Of a stretch of DNA of 59,889 nucleotides, positions 26,325 to 35,079 are shown one piece after another. This stretch comes from JBLRWS01 sp047921075. Its GTDB lineage: Bacteria; Bacteroidota; Rhodothermia; Balneolales; Balneolaceae. Position numbers and translations under genes: made by a program. Where the stretch lies: assembly GCA_047921075.1 (NCBI GenBank), contig JBLRWS010000007.1, positions 1-59,889 on the forward strand, written 5' to 3'. Each line of letters opens with the position of its first letter. Position 1 is the first letter of the stretch. The notes beneath the pieces are model-generated. The model ran no database searches. It was not told the DNA's origin and was given only the letters and a program-made list of their open reading frames with translations.

Positions 26325-29195
26325 TTAAAAGGAATAGGATACTCCAATGGAAAAAGAGCGTCCTCGTTCGTTGACCTGTGTAAAGAAATCACGGCCTTTG
26401 AATTCGTGACCTTTCCTAAAATCTTCATCCAGTACATTCTTCACTGAAAACCGGACTTTCAGATTCCGAATAAATTCTTGCTCTGCAATGAAATCGAGCT
26501 GGTTTCTGGAGTACTCAAAAATGTTAGGGGTACCACCGGTACTTACCTCCGTCATGCGCCGTCCAAATACATTGTAAAAAGCGCTTAAAGTTGTACCTGT
26601 GTTTATATTGCTGTAGGTCATATCTGCATTTATCACAAATGGCGACTGCCCCTGCATTTCGCGTGTGCCACTGGCATCTGCGTCTAAAGCACGGATCAAT
26701 TCCAGTTCATCTTCCCCGATGGAAACTTCTGATTGTGCAAAGGTTGCATTGAACCCCACATCAAAATGCCGCAGTGTGTTAGAAAGCTGATCGAGTTGCT
26801 TGCGCAGTTCGATTTCAATTCCATAAACTTCAGCGTTATCAACATTTCTGAACTGAATTTCGGGGTTACTGCCAGCTGCCAACGGGTTAAATACTTTTTC
26901 TATCGGTCGGTCAAAGTCTTTGTAGAAGAAGCTTACTGCCACAAGTTCTCCGGGACGTGTAAACCACTCCCAACGTAAGTCGAAATTGTCGATGAGCGTG
27001 CGTTCAAGTTCGGGGTTTCCAATCACCGTATTCGAATTCACGAAATCAAATGCAGCGAAGGGTGCCATTTCCCGAAAGGTTGGCCGGGCAAGTGTTTTTC
27101 CGTACGTGAATCGTGCATTCATTCTCTGGCTTATTTCATACGTCAGGCTAATGGAAGGAAGCCAGTCGTTCTCATCTATACGGCCGGCCTGAATCGTTGT
27201 ATCGGCACTGGCTACGTTTATTTTGGTCTGCTCAAGCCGGGCACCCCCGCTTACCCGAAGGCGATTAAATAGTATCATGTCGACCATCGCAAACAGAGCC
27301 TCGACTGTTTGGTCGCCTGTGTAGCTGTTTCTGATTTGAGTATTGTCGATCAGGTAGTTACGAAAGCGTGTGATTACCGCACCACTTCGCTCCTCGTCAA
27401 TACCGAGATTTTCCTGGGCAAAAAAAGCTTCTTCATCGCCGGTAAATCGGAAATTATCTTGCGCAAACTGGAACTCGCGTTCATTGAATTCCCGGGATTT
27501 ATCTCCGTATGAACCACCCACTTTTAACCTTGCACGAGAACCTGTGAGATGGTCGAATGGAATGGTTACCGCAGCGTTCACCGTGTTGTTATCTTCTTGC
27601 AGATTGCGGAAGAAACGGGTCGGCCTCGGATAAATAGACGGGCTGATCTGGAACGTTGTATCTACTTCTCCGCCCCCACGCTCGCGAATCAACACATCGT
27701 TGGTGAAGAATCGAATGTCGGGTTCATCCTGTTCCGTATCAGCCAGTGTCACGTCCCATTCGAATCGTACCCCGAGGCGTTGGCCAAATTGATGATCGCC
27801 CCGAAATTGATAGGAGTCGAGGCTTCGCTCAGTATACCGAAGCACGCGCGTTTCGAATAGCCCATCTGCCGGAAGATCTCTTGGAAAAGAACCTGCAAGC
27901 CGACGAGCTGACGATTCGATATTCCGATTTAGCATCAAGTTAAATCCTATCTCGTGAAATGGATGCGGCTTTACGGAAAGATTTAAAAGGCCTCCATATA
28001 ATACTTCTTCCGAGCCAAAAGAGTCATTGAGGGTGAATTCACTATTCAGTTCATCGGTTGTGGCGGCATTGCTTGTTAACTGAAATCTGGAAGAGGTGCC
28101 TTTATCGTATCCATTAAAGTCGCGCGACTGGCTAAAGGCTGCCACAACACCAATTTGTGTTCCCGAAAGGTTGAATCGGGTTCCCGTTGAAGCCGAAAAA
28201 CTGTTATCGAATGGCGCCTTTATACGCCGTGGAGCCATGGTGGAGCTGAACGATTTGGTAAGCTGGTCAAGTCGCTCAGCTTCTTCCTTATTCGTGAGTG
28301 CAACTCCAAACGAAGGTATTGTCTCTGCGTTTCGGATCGCTTCCGGAATCGCAAAATTACTTCTATCTACTCCAAAAAAACCTGTACGTCCCCCGTTGTA
28401 GTGAAGCACGCTCCCTCTCGCACCCACAGCCGAGTTATATCCGCTGCTGGTAGAGATAGAAAACTCAAATCGATCGGGAAAGTCTTTGGTGCGAATATTG
28501 ATAGATCCCCCTGTAAAGTTGCCGGGCAAATCGGGTGTAAAAGATTTGGTTGTGGTGATGTTGTCCAGCAGAGAAGATGGGAAAAGATCGAACGATACAG
28601 CGTTACGGTCGGGGTTGGAACTTGGGATGGTTGCTCCATTTAGCTGTGTATTCATGTAGCGGTCACCCAAACCACGTACATATACATATTTGCCATCAAG
28701 CACCGTGGCGCCGGTCACTTTTTCCATCGCATCCGCGGCGTTGGAACTACCCGACTTACTCATAAACTCGGCACTTACCGCATTGCTTATCGAAATAGCT
28801 TTTTGGCGTTGAGCAAGAAGTGAGGATTCGTTGTTCTGAAGCGCCCTTGCCGATACCACAACCTCACCCAGGTCTACAGACTCAGTCTGCATCGACACAT
28901 CCATCCGAAAGGTCTGATTGGCGGAAACTTCAACATTCTCGATTCGTTGCGTGCTGTACGAAACAAATCGCACAATTACGGTATAGCTACCTATCGGAAT
29001 GCGGTCTATAATGAAAGAGCCATCAATATCAGCTGAAACCCCTCGTTCCAGCTCTTCTACAAATATGGTAGCACCTACAAGGGGATCCCCATTACGTTGA
29101 TCTACGACTGTTCCCGCAATGCGGCCATTCTGAGCATCTGCAAGCGCTGCAGCAGATATCCAGAGGAGAACTGTAAGAATTTTAATTTTTAACAT
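26325..29195 (-). CDS. TonB-dependent outer membrane receptor
   Basis: A 956-aa receptor. The start at 29195 is chosen because MLKIKILTVLLWISAAALADAQ is a complete signal peptide; an upstream ATG adds 15 polar residues. Next is a carboxypeptidase-regulatory-like domain (IAGTVVDQRNGDPLVGATIF), a TonB-box-like segment (VDLGEVVVSARALQ), a plug (DAMEKVTGATVLDGKYVYVR) and a long barrel ending in Phe (FSIGVSYSF). The plug wording YVRGLGDRYMNTQLNGA is shared by a common Bacteroidota and Proteobacteria receptor group; the substrate is not identified. It heads the two-gene unit with the T9SS protein. Confidence 0.88.
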   Translation of the reverse strand: MLKIKILTVLLWISAAALADAQNGRIAGTVVDQRNGDPLVGATIFVEELERGVSADIDGSFIIDRIPIGSYTVIVRFVSYSTQRIENVEVSANQTFRMDVSMQTESVDLGEVVVSARALQNNESSLLAQRQKAISISNAVSAEFMSKSGSSNAADAMEKVTGATVLDGKYVYVRGLGDRYMNTQLNGATIPSSNPDRNAVSFDLFPSSLLDNITTTKSFTPDLPGNFTGGSINIRTKDFPDRFEFSISTSSGYNSAVGARGSVLHYNGGRTGFFGVDRSNFAIPEAIRNAETIPSFGVALTNKEEAERLDQLTKSFSSTMAPRRIKAPFDNSFSASTGTRFNLSGTQIGVVAAFSQSRDFNGYDKGTSSRFQLTSNAATTDELNSEFTLNDSFGSEEVLYGGLLNLSVKPHPFHEIGFNLMLNRNIESSARRLAGSFPRDLPADGLFETRVLRYTERSLDSYQFRGDHQFGQRLGVRFEWDVTLADTEQDEPDIRFFTNDVLIRERGGGEVDTTFQISPSIYPRPTRFFRNLQEDNNTVNAAVTIPFDHLTGSRARLKVGGSYGDKSREFNEREFQFAQDNFRFTGDEEAFFAQENLGIDEERSGAVITRFRNYLIDNTQIRNSYTGDQTVEALFAMVDMILFNRLRVSGGARLEQTKINVASADTTIQAGRIDENDWLPSISLTYEISQRMNARFTYGKTLARPTFREMAPFAAFDFVNSNTVIGNPELERTLIDNFDLRWEWFTRPGELVAVSFFYKDFDRPIEKVFNPLAAGSNPEIQFRNVDNAEVYGIEIELRKQLDQLSNTLRHFDVGFNATFAQSEVSIGEDELELIRALDADASGTREMQGQSPFVINADMTYSNINTGTTLSAFYNVFGRRMTEVSTGGTPNIFEYSRNQLDFIAEQEFIRNLKVRFSVKNVLDEDFRKGHEFKGRDFFTQVNERGRSFSIGVSYSF

Positions 29196-29568
29196 TTGCC
29201 TGATTTTTTTGAACACTGTGTGGTTGTTTTGATCAAGCAAATGTTAGCTATAGACTATTTCCTTAGCGTTATTCTCATATTTTCAAATCATTAGCTTATT
29301 GTTTCTTTAATGTTAAGAGATCGAGAGAGGGGCTTTTATCCGCCATATGAAAGGCGTGTGGTATACAGGACTGGAGCGAGGAAAAACCTTGTGCAAGAGG
29401 AGCTTATGAAAATTGTTCCTGAACAAAAAAAAGGCCCCGGTTCCCCGTTGCCTTTTTGTGATCAGCGTGTCTCACATTGGTGTGAGGCATGTATAAAAAT
29501 GATGCGCTTTACCTTCCCAAAATAGCAACCTGCCGTTTCATTTCTATTAAGAAACCGTTACTACTTTA
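29196..29568. other. Intergenic region between TonB receptor and ftsH
   Basis: 373 bases without a credible gene. It holds the receptor promoter region (near-consensus TAACATTTG on the minus strand, one base too long between TA and TTTG) and terminator repeat copy B. A 71-codon open frame on the plus strand lacks a ribosome site and protein-like composition. Confidence 0.5.
29423..29465 (-). terminator. Terminator repeat copy B, after ftsH
   Basis: Identical over 43 bases to the copy at 24511-24553 and in the same orientation. It ends in an eight-T run on the minus strand, 104 bases after the ftsH stop. Confidence 0.75.
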
Positions 29569-31659
29569 TTAAGCTTTCGATTCGCTATCGGAATCGGCCA
29601 CATCATCTACCGCCCCTTCAATATCTGTATTTTTTTCGGCGGCCGGACGGCTTTCAGGCGATTCATCGCTCGCCTTCTTTGTATTATGGCCATTACTTTT
29701 GAGAGATGATTCACTTTCAGACTCTTCAAACAACCCATCAGGATACTCCCCTTTCGGCTTTTCACCTAACAGCTCACGAATGTCCTGATGATTGATCACC
29801 TCTTTGTCCAGCAAGGTATCAGCCATTTTAATCAGCTTATCTTCATGCTTTTTGAGCAGGTTAAGCGTTCGCTGGTAATTTTTTTGGATGATATCCTGCA
29901 CCGCCTGGTCAATTCGCTGGGATGTTTTCTCTGAGTACTTTTTGTTGAATCCGTAACTGTTGCCCGGATCGTTCGAATCTTTCAGAGAGATATATCCCAA
30001 ATCTTCGCTCATGCCATACTCGGCCACCATGGCAAATGCCAGATTGTAGATCCGCTCAAGGTCGTTTTGTGCACCGGTTGAAATACGGCCAAACGTAATC
30101 TCCTCCGCTACACGCCCGCCAAGAAGAGCGCAAATCTTATCATTCAGCTCTTCGGTGGTCATCAAAAAGCGATCCTCAAGTGGAGTTTGCAACGTGTAGC
30201 CCAATGCGGCAAGACCACGTGGCACAATACTAACTTTCAATACCGTATCGGTATACTCCAGATACCAGCCCACAATGGCGTGACCCGCCTCATGATAGGC
30301 GACGATCTTTCGCTCGTTGGAATTGATAAGCTTGTTTTTCTTCTCAAGGCCGGCCACCACACGCTCAATGGCATCCTGAAAGTCTACCATCTCAACGCTT
30401 TTCTTGTCGCGCCGGGCTGCCATCAAGGCCGCTTCATTACAGAGGTTGGCCAGTTCAGCACCTGCAAAACCGGGAGTTTGTGAAGCCAATACCTTCAGGT
30501 CAATGTCATCGGAAAGTTTCAGCTTTCTGGCGTGAACCTCGAGTATTTGTACCCGCCCTTTCAGATCCGGTTTGTCGATGAGAATCTGCCGGTCGAAACG
30601 GCCGGGACGCAACAGTGCCGAGTCGAGGATATCGGGGCGGTTTGTAGCCGCCATGATGATCACCCCTTTATCAGAATTGAACCCGTCCATCTCACTTAGC
30701 AATTGATTAAGCGTATTTTCACGCTCATCATTGGAGCTCATCTGCATCCCTTTTCCACGGGTGCGTCCAATCGAATCGATCTCATCAATAAATACGATAC
30801 ACGGTGCCTTCTCTTTGGCCTGCTTGAACAGGTCGCGAACCCGCGCCGCGCCGACGCCAACAAACATCTCCACAAAGTCGGAACCACTCAGCGAGAAAAA
30901 CGGTACATCTGCTTCGCCGGCGGTCGCTTTGGCCAATAACGTTTTACCGGTTCCCGGAGGGCCTACCAGCAGCACACCTTTTGGCAAGGTGCCGCCAAGG
31001 GTTGTAAATTTTTGCGGACTTCGGAGAAACTCCACTACCTCTTCCACTTCGGCTTTTGCTTCTTCGAGGCCGGCTACATCCTCGAACGAGACTTTACTTT
31101 CGGTCTGCTTATCGTAAAGAGATGCCTTGTTTTTGCCAATATTGAGTACCTGTTGGCCGGGATTCATGCGTTTGAGGATGTAAATCCAGAAAATCACAAT
31201 CAACGCCAGTGGAATCAGCCAAATGAAAATACCACTGAACCAGTCTTCTTCGATTTTAACATCATAAACGACGTTGTGCTCATCAAACAGAGCCCGAACC
31301 TCATCACGCTCAAGCATTGTGGTATGGAACCGGGGGTTGCCGGGTTCGGCCGATTGCCAGCGGCTCTCAGGCTCCACCTTTTTTTCAACAATTCCCTCTT
31401 CGATCGCCTTTTCAGAATACTCTCCTTCTACCTCAACATTGTTGATGATGAGAACTTCGTTAACGTAACCTTGTTGCACATACTCCAGAAACTCACTGTA
31501 CTTGATACGATCGGACGTACTGCTTGGAGCGAGTAAAAAATTAAATCCTATAAGAGCGACAAAAAGTGCTACATAAAACCAGATAAAACTGGGGCGTTTT
31601 TTCTTGCCGTCAGTTTTGGAGGCATCGCTTTTCTTTGATGGCATGTTTTTTTTCGTCAT
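29569..31659 (-). CDS. ftsH: ATP-dependent zinc metalloprotease FtsH
   Basis: A 696-aa inner-membrane AAA protease for quality control of membrane and short-lived proteins. Two membrane helices (about 24-43 and 142-162) flank a periplasmic domain. The AAA domain has Walker A GPPGTGKT (233-240), Walker B IVFIDE (288-293) and the second region of homology near ATNRPDILDSALLRPGRFD. The protease domain has HEAGH (456-460) for zinc. The C-terminus is a long acidic, Ser-rich tail (about 630-696), longer than in E. coli but common in this lineage. Length otherwise fits. It is followed by terminator copy B. Confidence 0.96.
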   Translation of the reverse strand: MTKKNMPSKKSDASKTDGKKKRPSFIWFYVALFVALIGFNFLLAPSSTSDRIKYSEFLEYVQQGYVNEVLIINNVEVEGEYSEKAIEEGIVEKKVEPESRWQSAEPGNPRFHTTMLERDEVRALFDEHNVVYDVKIEEDWFSGIFIWLIPLALIVIFWIYILKRMNPGQQVLNIGKNKASLYDKQTESKVSFEDVAGLEEAKAEVEEVVEFLRSPQKFTTLGGTLPKGVLLVGPPGTGKTLLAKATAGEADVPFFSLSGSDFVEMFVGVGAARVRDLFKQAKEKAPCIVFIDEIDSIGRTRGKGMQMSSNDERENTLNQLLSEMDGFNSDKGVIIMAATNRPDILDSALLRPGRFDRQILIDKPDLKGRVQILEVHARKLKLSDDIDLKVLASQTPGFAGAELANLCNEAALMAARRDKKSVEMVDFQDAIERVVAGLEKKNKLINSNERKIVAYHEAGHAIVGWYLEYTDTVLKVSIVPRGLAALGYTLQTPLEDRFLMTTEELNDKICALLGGRVAEEITFGRISTGAQNDLERIYNLAFAMVAEYGMSEDLGYISLKDSNDPGNSYGFNKKYSEKTSQRIDQAVQDIIQKNYQRTLNLLKKHEDKLIKMADTLLDKEVINHQDIRELLGEKPKGEYPDGLFEESESESSLKSNGHNTKKASDESPESRPAAEKNTDIEGAVDDVADSDSESKA

Positions 31660-31769
31660 TTGTTCAATCTAAATCAGAAAATAGTTTTTAAGATACGATT
31701 TTTTGAGCACAGTGTAGGTACAGACACCCAATGGAATGCTTTTTTCAACCAGCCCGTTTCGTAGTTTTT

Positions 31770-32813
31770 TTACGGCTTAATGGTTTCCGTAAGGTCAAAT
31801 TCGATGGTTTTGTCTTCTCCGGTACGGATAGTAAACGTTTTCTCTCCCGTTTTGATGTTCCCAACAACAACAAAATCTTCAAACTCTGCTTTGAGTTTTT
31901 CCACGTCTGCTTCATCAATGGTAAACAGAAGCTCAAAATCCTCTCCTCCATAGAAAGCATACTTATCCACATCTTCCTGCATTTCATCGGCCACACGGCG
32001 TGTTTCGAGTGCGATAGGAACCGCCGGTGAGTAGAGCTCTATCCCCACCTGTGATTGCCGTGCAATGGAATGGAGTTCATGCACCAGGCCCTGGGTAACA
32101 TCTGCCATGGCGCCGGGAAGCACCCCCGCCTGTCGCAAAGCGTCTGAAAAAGCCGTCTGCAGTTTCGGTACAAGTTGCCGCTGTACCACATACTCATAAT
32201 CGGCCAGGTCGGGATGGAAGTGGTTCTCACCACTCTCTTTCCAATGCTGTTTTTCGCGTAGTAAAATACGAAGCCCCGCAATGGCTGCTCCAAGATCTCC
32301 AGTAATACAGATTACCTGCCCCTCTTTTGCTCCGCTTCGGTACACAACATCCTCTTCAGCGGCCTCTCCAATTGCGGTAACCGAAATGGCAAGCAGTTGA
32401 TGAGAAGCGGTTGAGTCTCCGCCGCTCAGCATCACCTGATAATCGTTGCAAGCTTTGTGAACGCCCCGGTAAAACTCCTCAATCATCTCTACAGAGCATC
32501 GGTTCGGAACGGCGATATCGATCAGGAGCTGTACAGGTGCTGCATTCATCGCGTACAGATCGCTGACAGCAGCCGTCACAACTTTGTATCCCAAATGGTG
32601 AAACGGTGTGTAGGTGAGGTCGAAATGGACGCCTTCAAGAAAAATCTCGGAGGTTGTGCAGATCACCTGCCCGTTTCCAAGGTGTTGGACAGAGGCATCG
32701 TCTCCAATCCCTTTTTTAACAGAGGGGTGTTTGTAGGATGACTGATCCTGAATTCGATCAACTAATTTTGTAAAACCCAGTTCCTGAACGGATGTAAACG
32801 TTTTGTTGGTCAT
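31770..32813 (-). CDS. thiL: Thiamine-monophosphate kinase ThiL, divergent
   Basis: A 347-aa ThiL-family protein, which phosphorylates thiamine monophosphate to thiamine diphosphate. Conserved parts are GDDA (37-40), LEGVHFD (59-65), SDLYAM (84-89), GGDST (131-135) and GGEDFEL (289-295). Two metal or substrate positions differ from the common pattern: T-T-D-M before EGVHF is TSEI here (Glu56), and ISDGL is VTQGL (Gln241). The start at 32813 has GGAG four bases upstream; an ATG nine bases earlier would lie inside the T-run of the exbD terminator. ThDP made here would feed Kgd. A diverged paralogue is possible. Confidence 0.75.
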   Translation of the reverse strand: MTNKTFTSVQELGFTKLVDRIQDQSSYKHPSVKKGIGDDASVQHLGNGQVICTTSEIFLEGVHFDLTYTPFHHLGYKVVTAAVSDLYAMNAAPVQLLIDIAVPNRCSVEMIEEFYRGVHKACNDYQVMLSGGDSTASHQLLAISVTAIGEAAEEDVVYRSGAKEGQVICITGDLGAAIAGLRILLREKQHWKESGENHFHPDLADYEYVVQRQLVPKLQTAFSDALRQAGVLPGAMADVTQGLVHELHSIARQSQVGIELYSPAVPIALETRRVADEMQEDVDKYAFYGGEDFELLFTIDEADVEKLKAEFEDFVVVGNIKTGEKTFTIRTGEDKTIEFDLTETIKP

Positions 32814-32820
32814 AGTCTCC

Positions 32821-32859
32821 AAATAAAAACAGGCAGCTGCACAAATGTACAGTTGCCTG
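32821..32859 (-). terminator. Intrinsic terminator after the exb operon
   Basis: A 10-bp stem (32830-32839 with 32850-32859, one G-U pair) and a 10-base loop are followed on the minus strand by TTTTTATTT. It lies 28 bases after the second exbD and its T-run abuts the thiL start. Confidence 0.85.
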
Positions 32860-32887
32860 CGAAAAGTAATCGTATGGTTAATGTGCG

Positions 32888-33334
32888 CTAAAATTCGCGC
32901 TGTGTGGAGTAATTGATTCGTAGTGCTTGGGCGTGACGTAGCTCTTGCTGTACATCGGTTACAATGCCAAACTCCGAATTTCTATCTACCCGCAATGATA
33001 CAATCATGCGTGGTTCTTCAAGGAGTTTGTCGTACATGATGTTACGAATAGCCCCCATATCGTCCACAATGGCATCGTCGATCTGTACTTTGGTGGAACC
33101 AAGCCGATCGCCACCAAGACGTTCCGGGCCGATGTAGATATAGCTTACAAGACGCTTCTGTTCAATCTTTTCGATGTTTTCTGCGCGCGTGAATTCAATC
33201 TGAACCTTGAGTTCTACTTCCCTCAATACGGTGGTAACCATAAAGAAGATAAGAAGCATAAACACAACGTCGGGCATTGCTGAGGTAGGTACACCCTGCT
33301 TCGTCTTGGCTTGTTTCTTTTTAAACTTACTCAT
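32888..33334 (-). CDS. exbD: ExbD/TolR biopolymer transport protein, second copy
   Basis: A 148-aa inner-membrane protein with a basic cytoplasmic start, one helix (about 21-38, PDVVFMLLIFFMV) carrying the proton-relay Asp22, and a periplasmic domain. ExbD works with ExbB to energise TonB. It ends the exbB - small gene - exbD - exbD operon, five bases after the first exbD. Two different ExbD copies are usual in Bacteroidota and may form a mixed dimer. Confidence 0.9.
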   Translation of the reverse strand: MSKFKKKQAKTKQGVPTSAMPDVVFMLLIFFMVTTVLREVELKVQIEFTRAENIEKIEQKRLVSYIYIGPERLGGDRLGSTKVQIDDAIVDDMGAIRNIMYDKLLEEPRMIVSLRVDRNSEFGIVTDVQQELRHAQALRINYSTQREF

Positions 33335-33339
33335 AACGG

Positions 33340-33882
33340 TTAGCCCTGGTCTGGTTCAGCAATTGAGATTCGTTTCGGGTACATATCGGTAATTTGCTCA
33401 TGTCGCAAACTACCCTGCTCCAGTGCCGAGAACGGCACACCAAACTCTCTCATAGAGGCTTGGTTACGGAGTTGATTGTAAGCACCCATCACTTCATCGA
33501 GCATATCGATGTAAATGTTGTACGGTGTTTGCCGATTCGTCTGTATCGATACTACAGCATCATCGGGAGATTCTGAGAGTTCGGGATCTACACCGTTGTT
33601 ATCTACAAACTCCATCACACGTTCGCGCACCATGGAAATGGCTGATGGTTCTCCATCCAAAAGCACCATTCCTCGCTCGTTCACCAAGATGTTGAGCAAA
33701 TTACGCTCGCGAATTGGCGGCGGCTCGATATCATCCGGAATCGGTGGCAGCTGCAAACCGATTCCTGTATCCACATCGATGGTTGTTACAACCAGGAAGA
33801 AGATCAACAAGAGGAATGCGATATCAGCCAGCGATGAGCCGTTGATTTCGGGTGCTTCTCTGCTTTTTTCTTTATTCAGCAT
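33340..33882 (-). CDS. exbD: ExbD/TolR biopolymer transport protein, first copy
   Basis: A 180-aa ExbD homologue with helix about 18-38 and proton-relay Asp20 in SLADIAFLLLIFF. The periplasmic part is longer than in its neighbour and begins with a Pro-rich stretch (LQLPPIPDDIEPPPI). It starts five bases after the small membrane gene. Sequence divergence from the next ExbD suggests distinct roles within one motor. Confidence 0.9.
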   Translation of the reverse strand: MLNKEKSREAPEINGSSLADIAFLLLIFFLVVTTIDVDTGIGLQLPPIPDDIEPPPIRERNLLNILVNERGMVLLDGEPSAISMVRERVMEFVDNNGVDPELSESPDDAVVSIQTNRQTPYNIYIDMLDEVMGAYNQLRNQASMREFGVPFSALEQGSLRHEQITDMYPKRISIAEPDQG

Positions 33883-33887
33883 AGAGA

Positions 33888-34157
33888 TCAGAGATTAAAG
33901 GTTCGCCGCATGCTGGAGATCACAATACTAAGAGCCATGATTCCGAGCATTACTAACAACGTGTAGACGCCCGCCTGGTTCAGTGTGCCTGACGTAGCAT
34001 AAAATACGCCGAACAGTGCCAGCGGAACAGCCATCACACTTACGCGCTTCAGATTCGATTTGCCAATGGCGATATTCCGGAACCCGAAGCCGATCATTCC
34101 AAGCACACCCAAAAGGATGCAACCAAGAACAATACCTACTGCTATTGTATTTACCAT
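33888..34157 (-). CDS. Small membrane protein in the exb operon
   Basis: An 89-aa protein with three predicted helices (about 4-25, 40-57 and 63-81) and a basic C-terminus MRRTFNL. It is not a recognised family by eye. It sits between exbB and exbD with 56- and 5-base gaps, so cotranscription is near certain, and a structural role in the ExbBD motor is an inference. Confidence 0.75.
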   Translation of the reverse strand: MVNTIAVGIVLGCILLGVLGMIGFGFRNIAIGKSNLKRVSVMAVPLALFGVFYATSGTLNQAGVYTLLVMLGIMALSIVISSMRRTFNL

Positions 34158-34213
34158 AATGTTAACGGTTTAAATTCAGGATTATTGATTCGTTTCTGGA
34201 AGGAACCGGCATA

Positions 34214-34924
34214 CTATGCTTCGTCAGATTCCTGATCGGGCACAATTTGCTTGCCTTCTTTCAGAAGAATAATCGAATCAATAAGCGTGATGGAGCTTTC
34301 TTCCATATCGGCAATAATGCGATCAATTTTCGACACACAGTAGTTGTATCCCACCTGAAGAATAATACCTGCAAGAAGACCACCGGCGGTTGTTAAAAGG
34401 GCAATTTTAATACCACGAGCCACAAGGCTTGGCGAAATATCGGCTGCCGCTTCGATGGCATCGAATGCCTCGATCATACCAACAACCGTTCCAAGGAATC
34501 CAAGGAGTGGTGCAATGGCAATAAACAGAGCCAGCCAAACGAGTCCACGCTCAAGAAAGCTCATCTCGATGGAGCCATAGGTGGTAATCGCTTTTTCGGC
34601 AGCTTCGATACCCTCATCGGCTCGCATTAATCCAGCCTGAAAAACAGACGCGATTGGGCCGCGGGTTTGTGCACAAAGTTCCTGCGCGGCTGGAATTCCG
34701 CCATCCTGAAGGGCTTGCTGCACATCCAGAATAAATTTCCGGGTATTGATGTCTGCCAGGTTTAATGTGATGATGCGCTCAAGAAAAATAGCGAGTCCAA
34801 GGATAAGTGCAATAAGCACTGGCCACATCCATTCGCCACCTTCATTAAATTTTTCGACAATTACATTGAAAAAGCCAGCATCAGCTCCAGCTTGAAGGAA
34901 AAAGAGAGCTAAAGATGAAGTCAT
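34214..34924 (-). CDS. exbB: ExbB/TolQ/MotA proton channel protein
   Basis: A 236-aa proton-channel subunit. The start at 34924 has GGAG upstream and gives a short N-terminus before helix 1 (34-50); an upstream ATG adds 20 unlikely residues. Helices 2 and 3 are about 127-150 and 172-195, with the family motif LLGFLGTVVGMIEAF. With the two ExbD proteins it would convert the proton gradient into work on TonB, supporting receptors such as the two in this window. It heads the operon. Confidence 0.92.
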   Translation of the reverse strand: MTSSLALFFLQAGADAGFFNVIVEKFNEGGEWMWPVLIALILGLAIFLERIITLNLADINTRKFILDVQQALQDGGIPAAQELCAQTRGPIASVFQAGLMRADEGIEAAEKAITTYGSIEMSFLERGLVWLALFIAIAPLLGFLGTVVGMIEAFDAIEAAADISPSLVARGIKIALLTTAGGLLAGIILQVGYNYCVSKIDRIIADMEESSITLIDSIILLKEGKQIVPDQESDEA

Positions 34925-35079
34925 ACGATTACTCCGGGTTATGTTTTGGTTTAATGCTCGAAATGATGCGAAATGATAGATCATTTCAAGTTAAATGTCA
35001 AAGCACTGAACGAGTTAAAGTGCCTGTTCAGTGAAAATAAACGAATTTCTGCCCGTCTGAAAAAAGAATTTACATTTCA

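Noticed and set aside
29310..29525. 71-codon plus-strand frame between the TonB receptor and ftsH
   Set aside because: It runs through terminator copy B and has no protein-like pattern.
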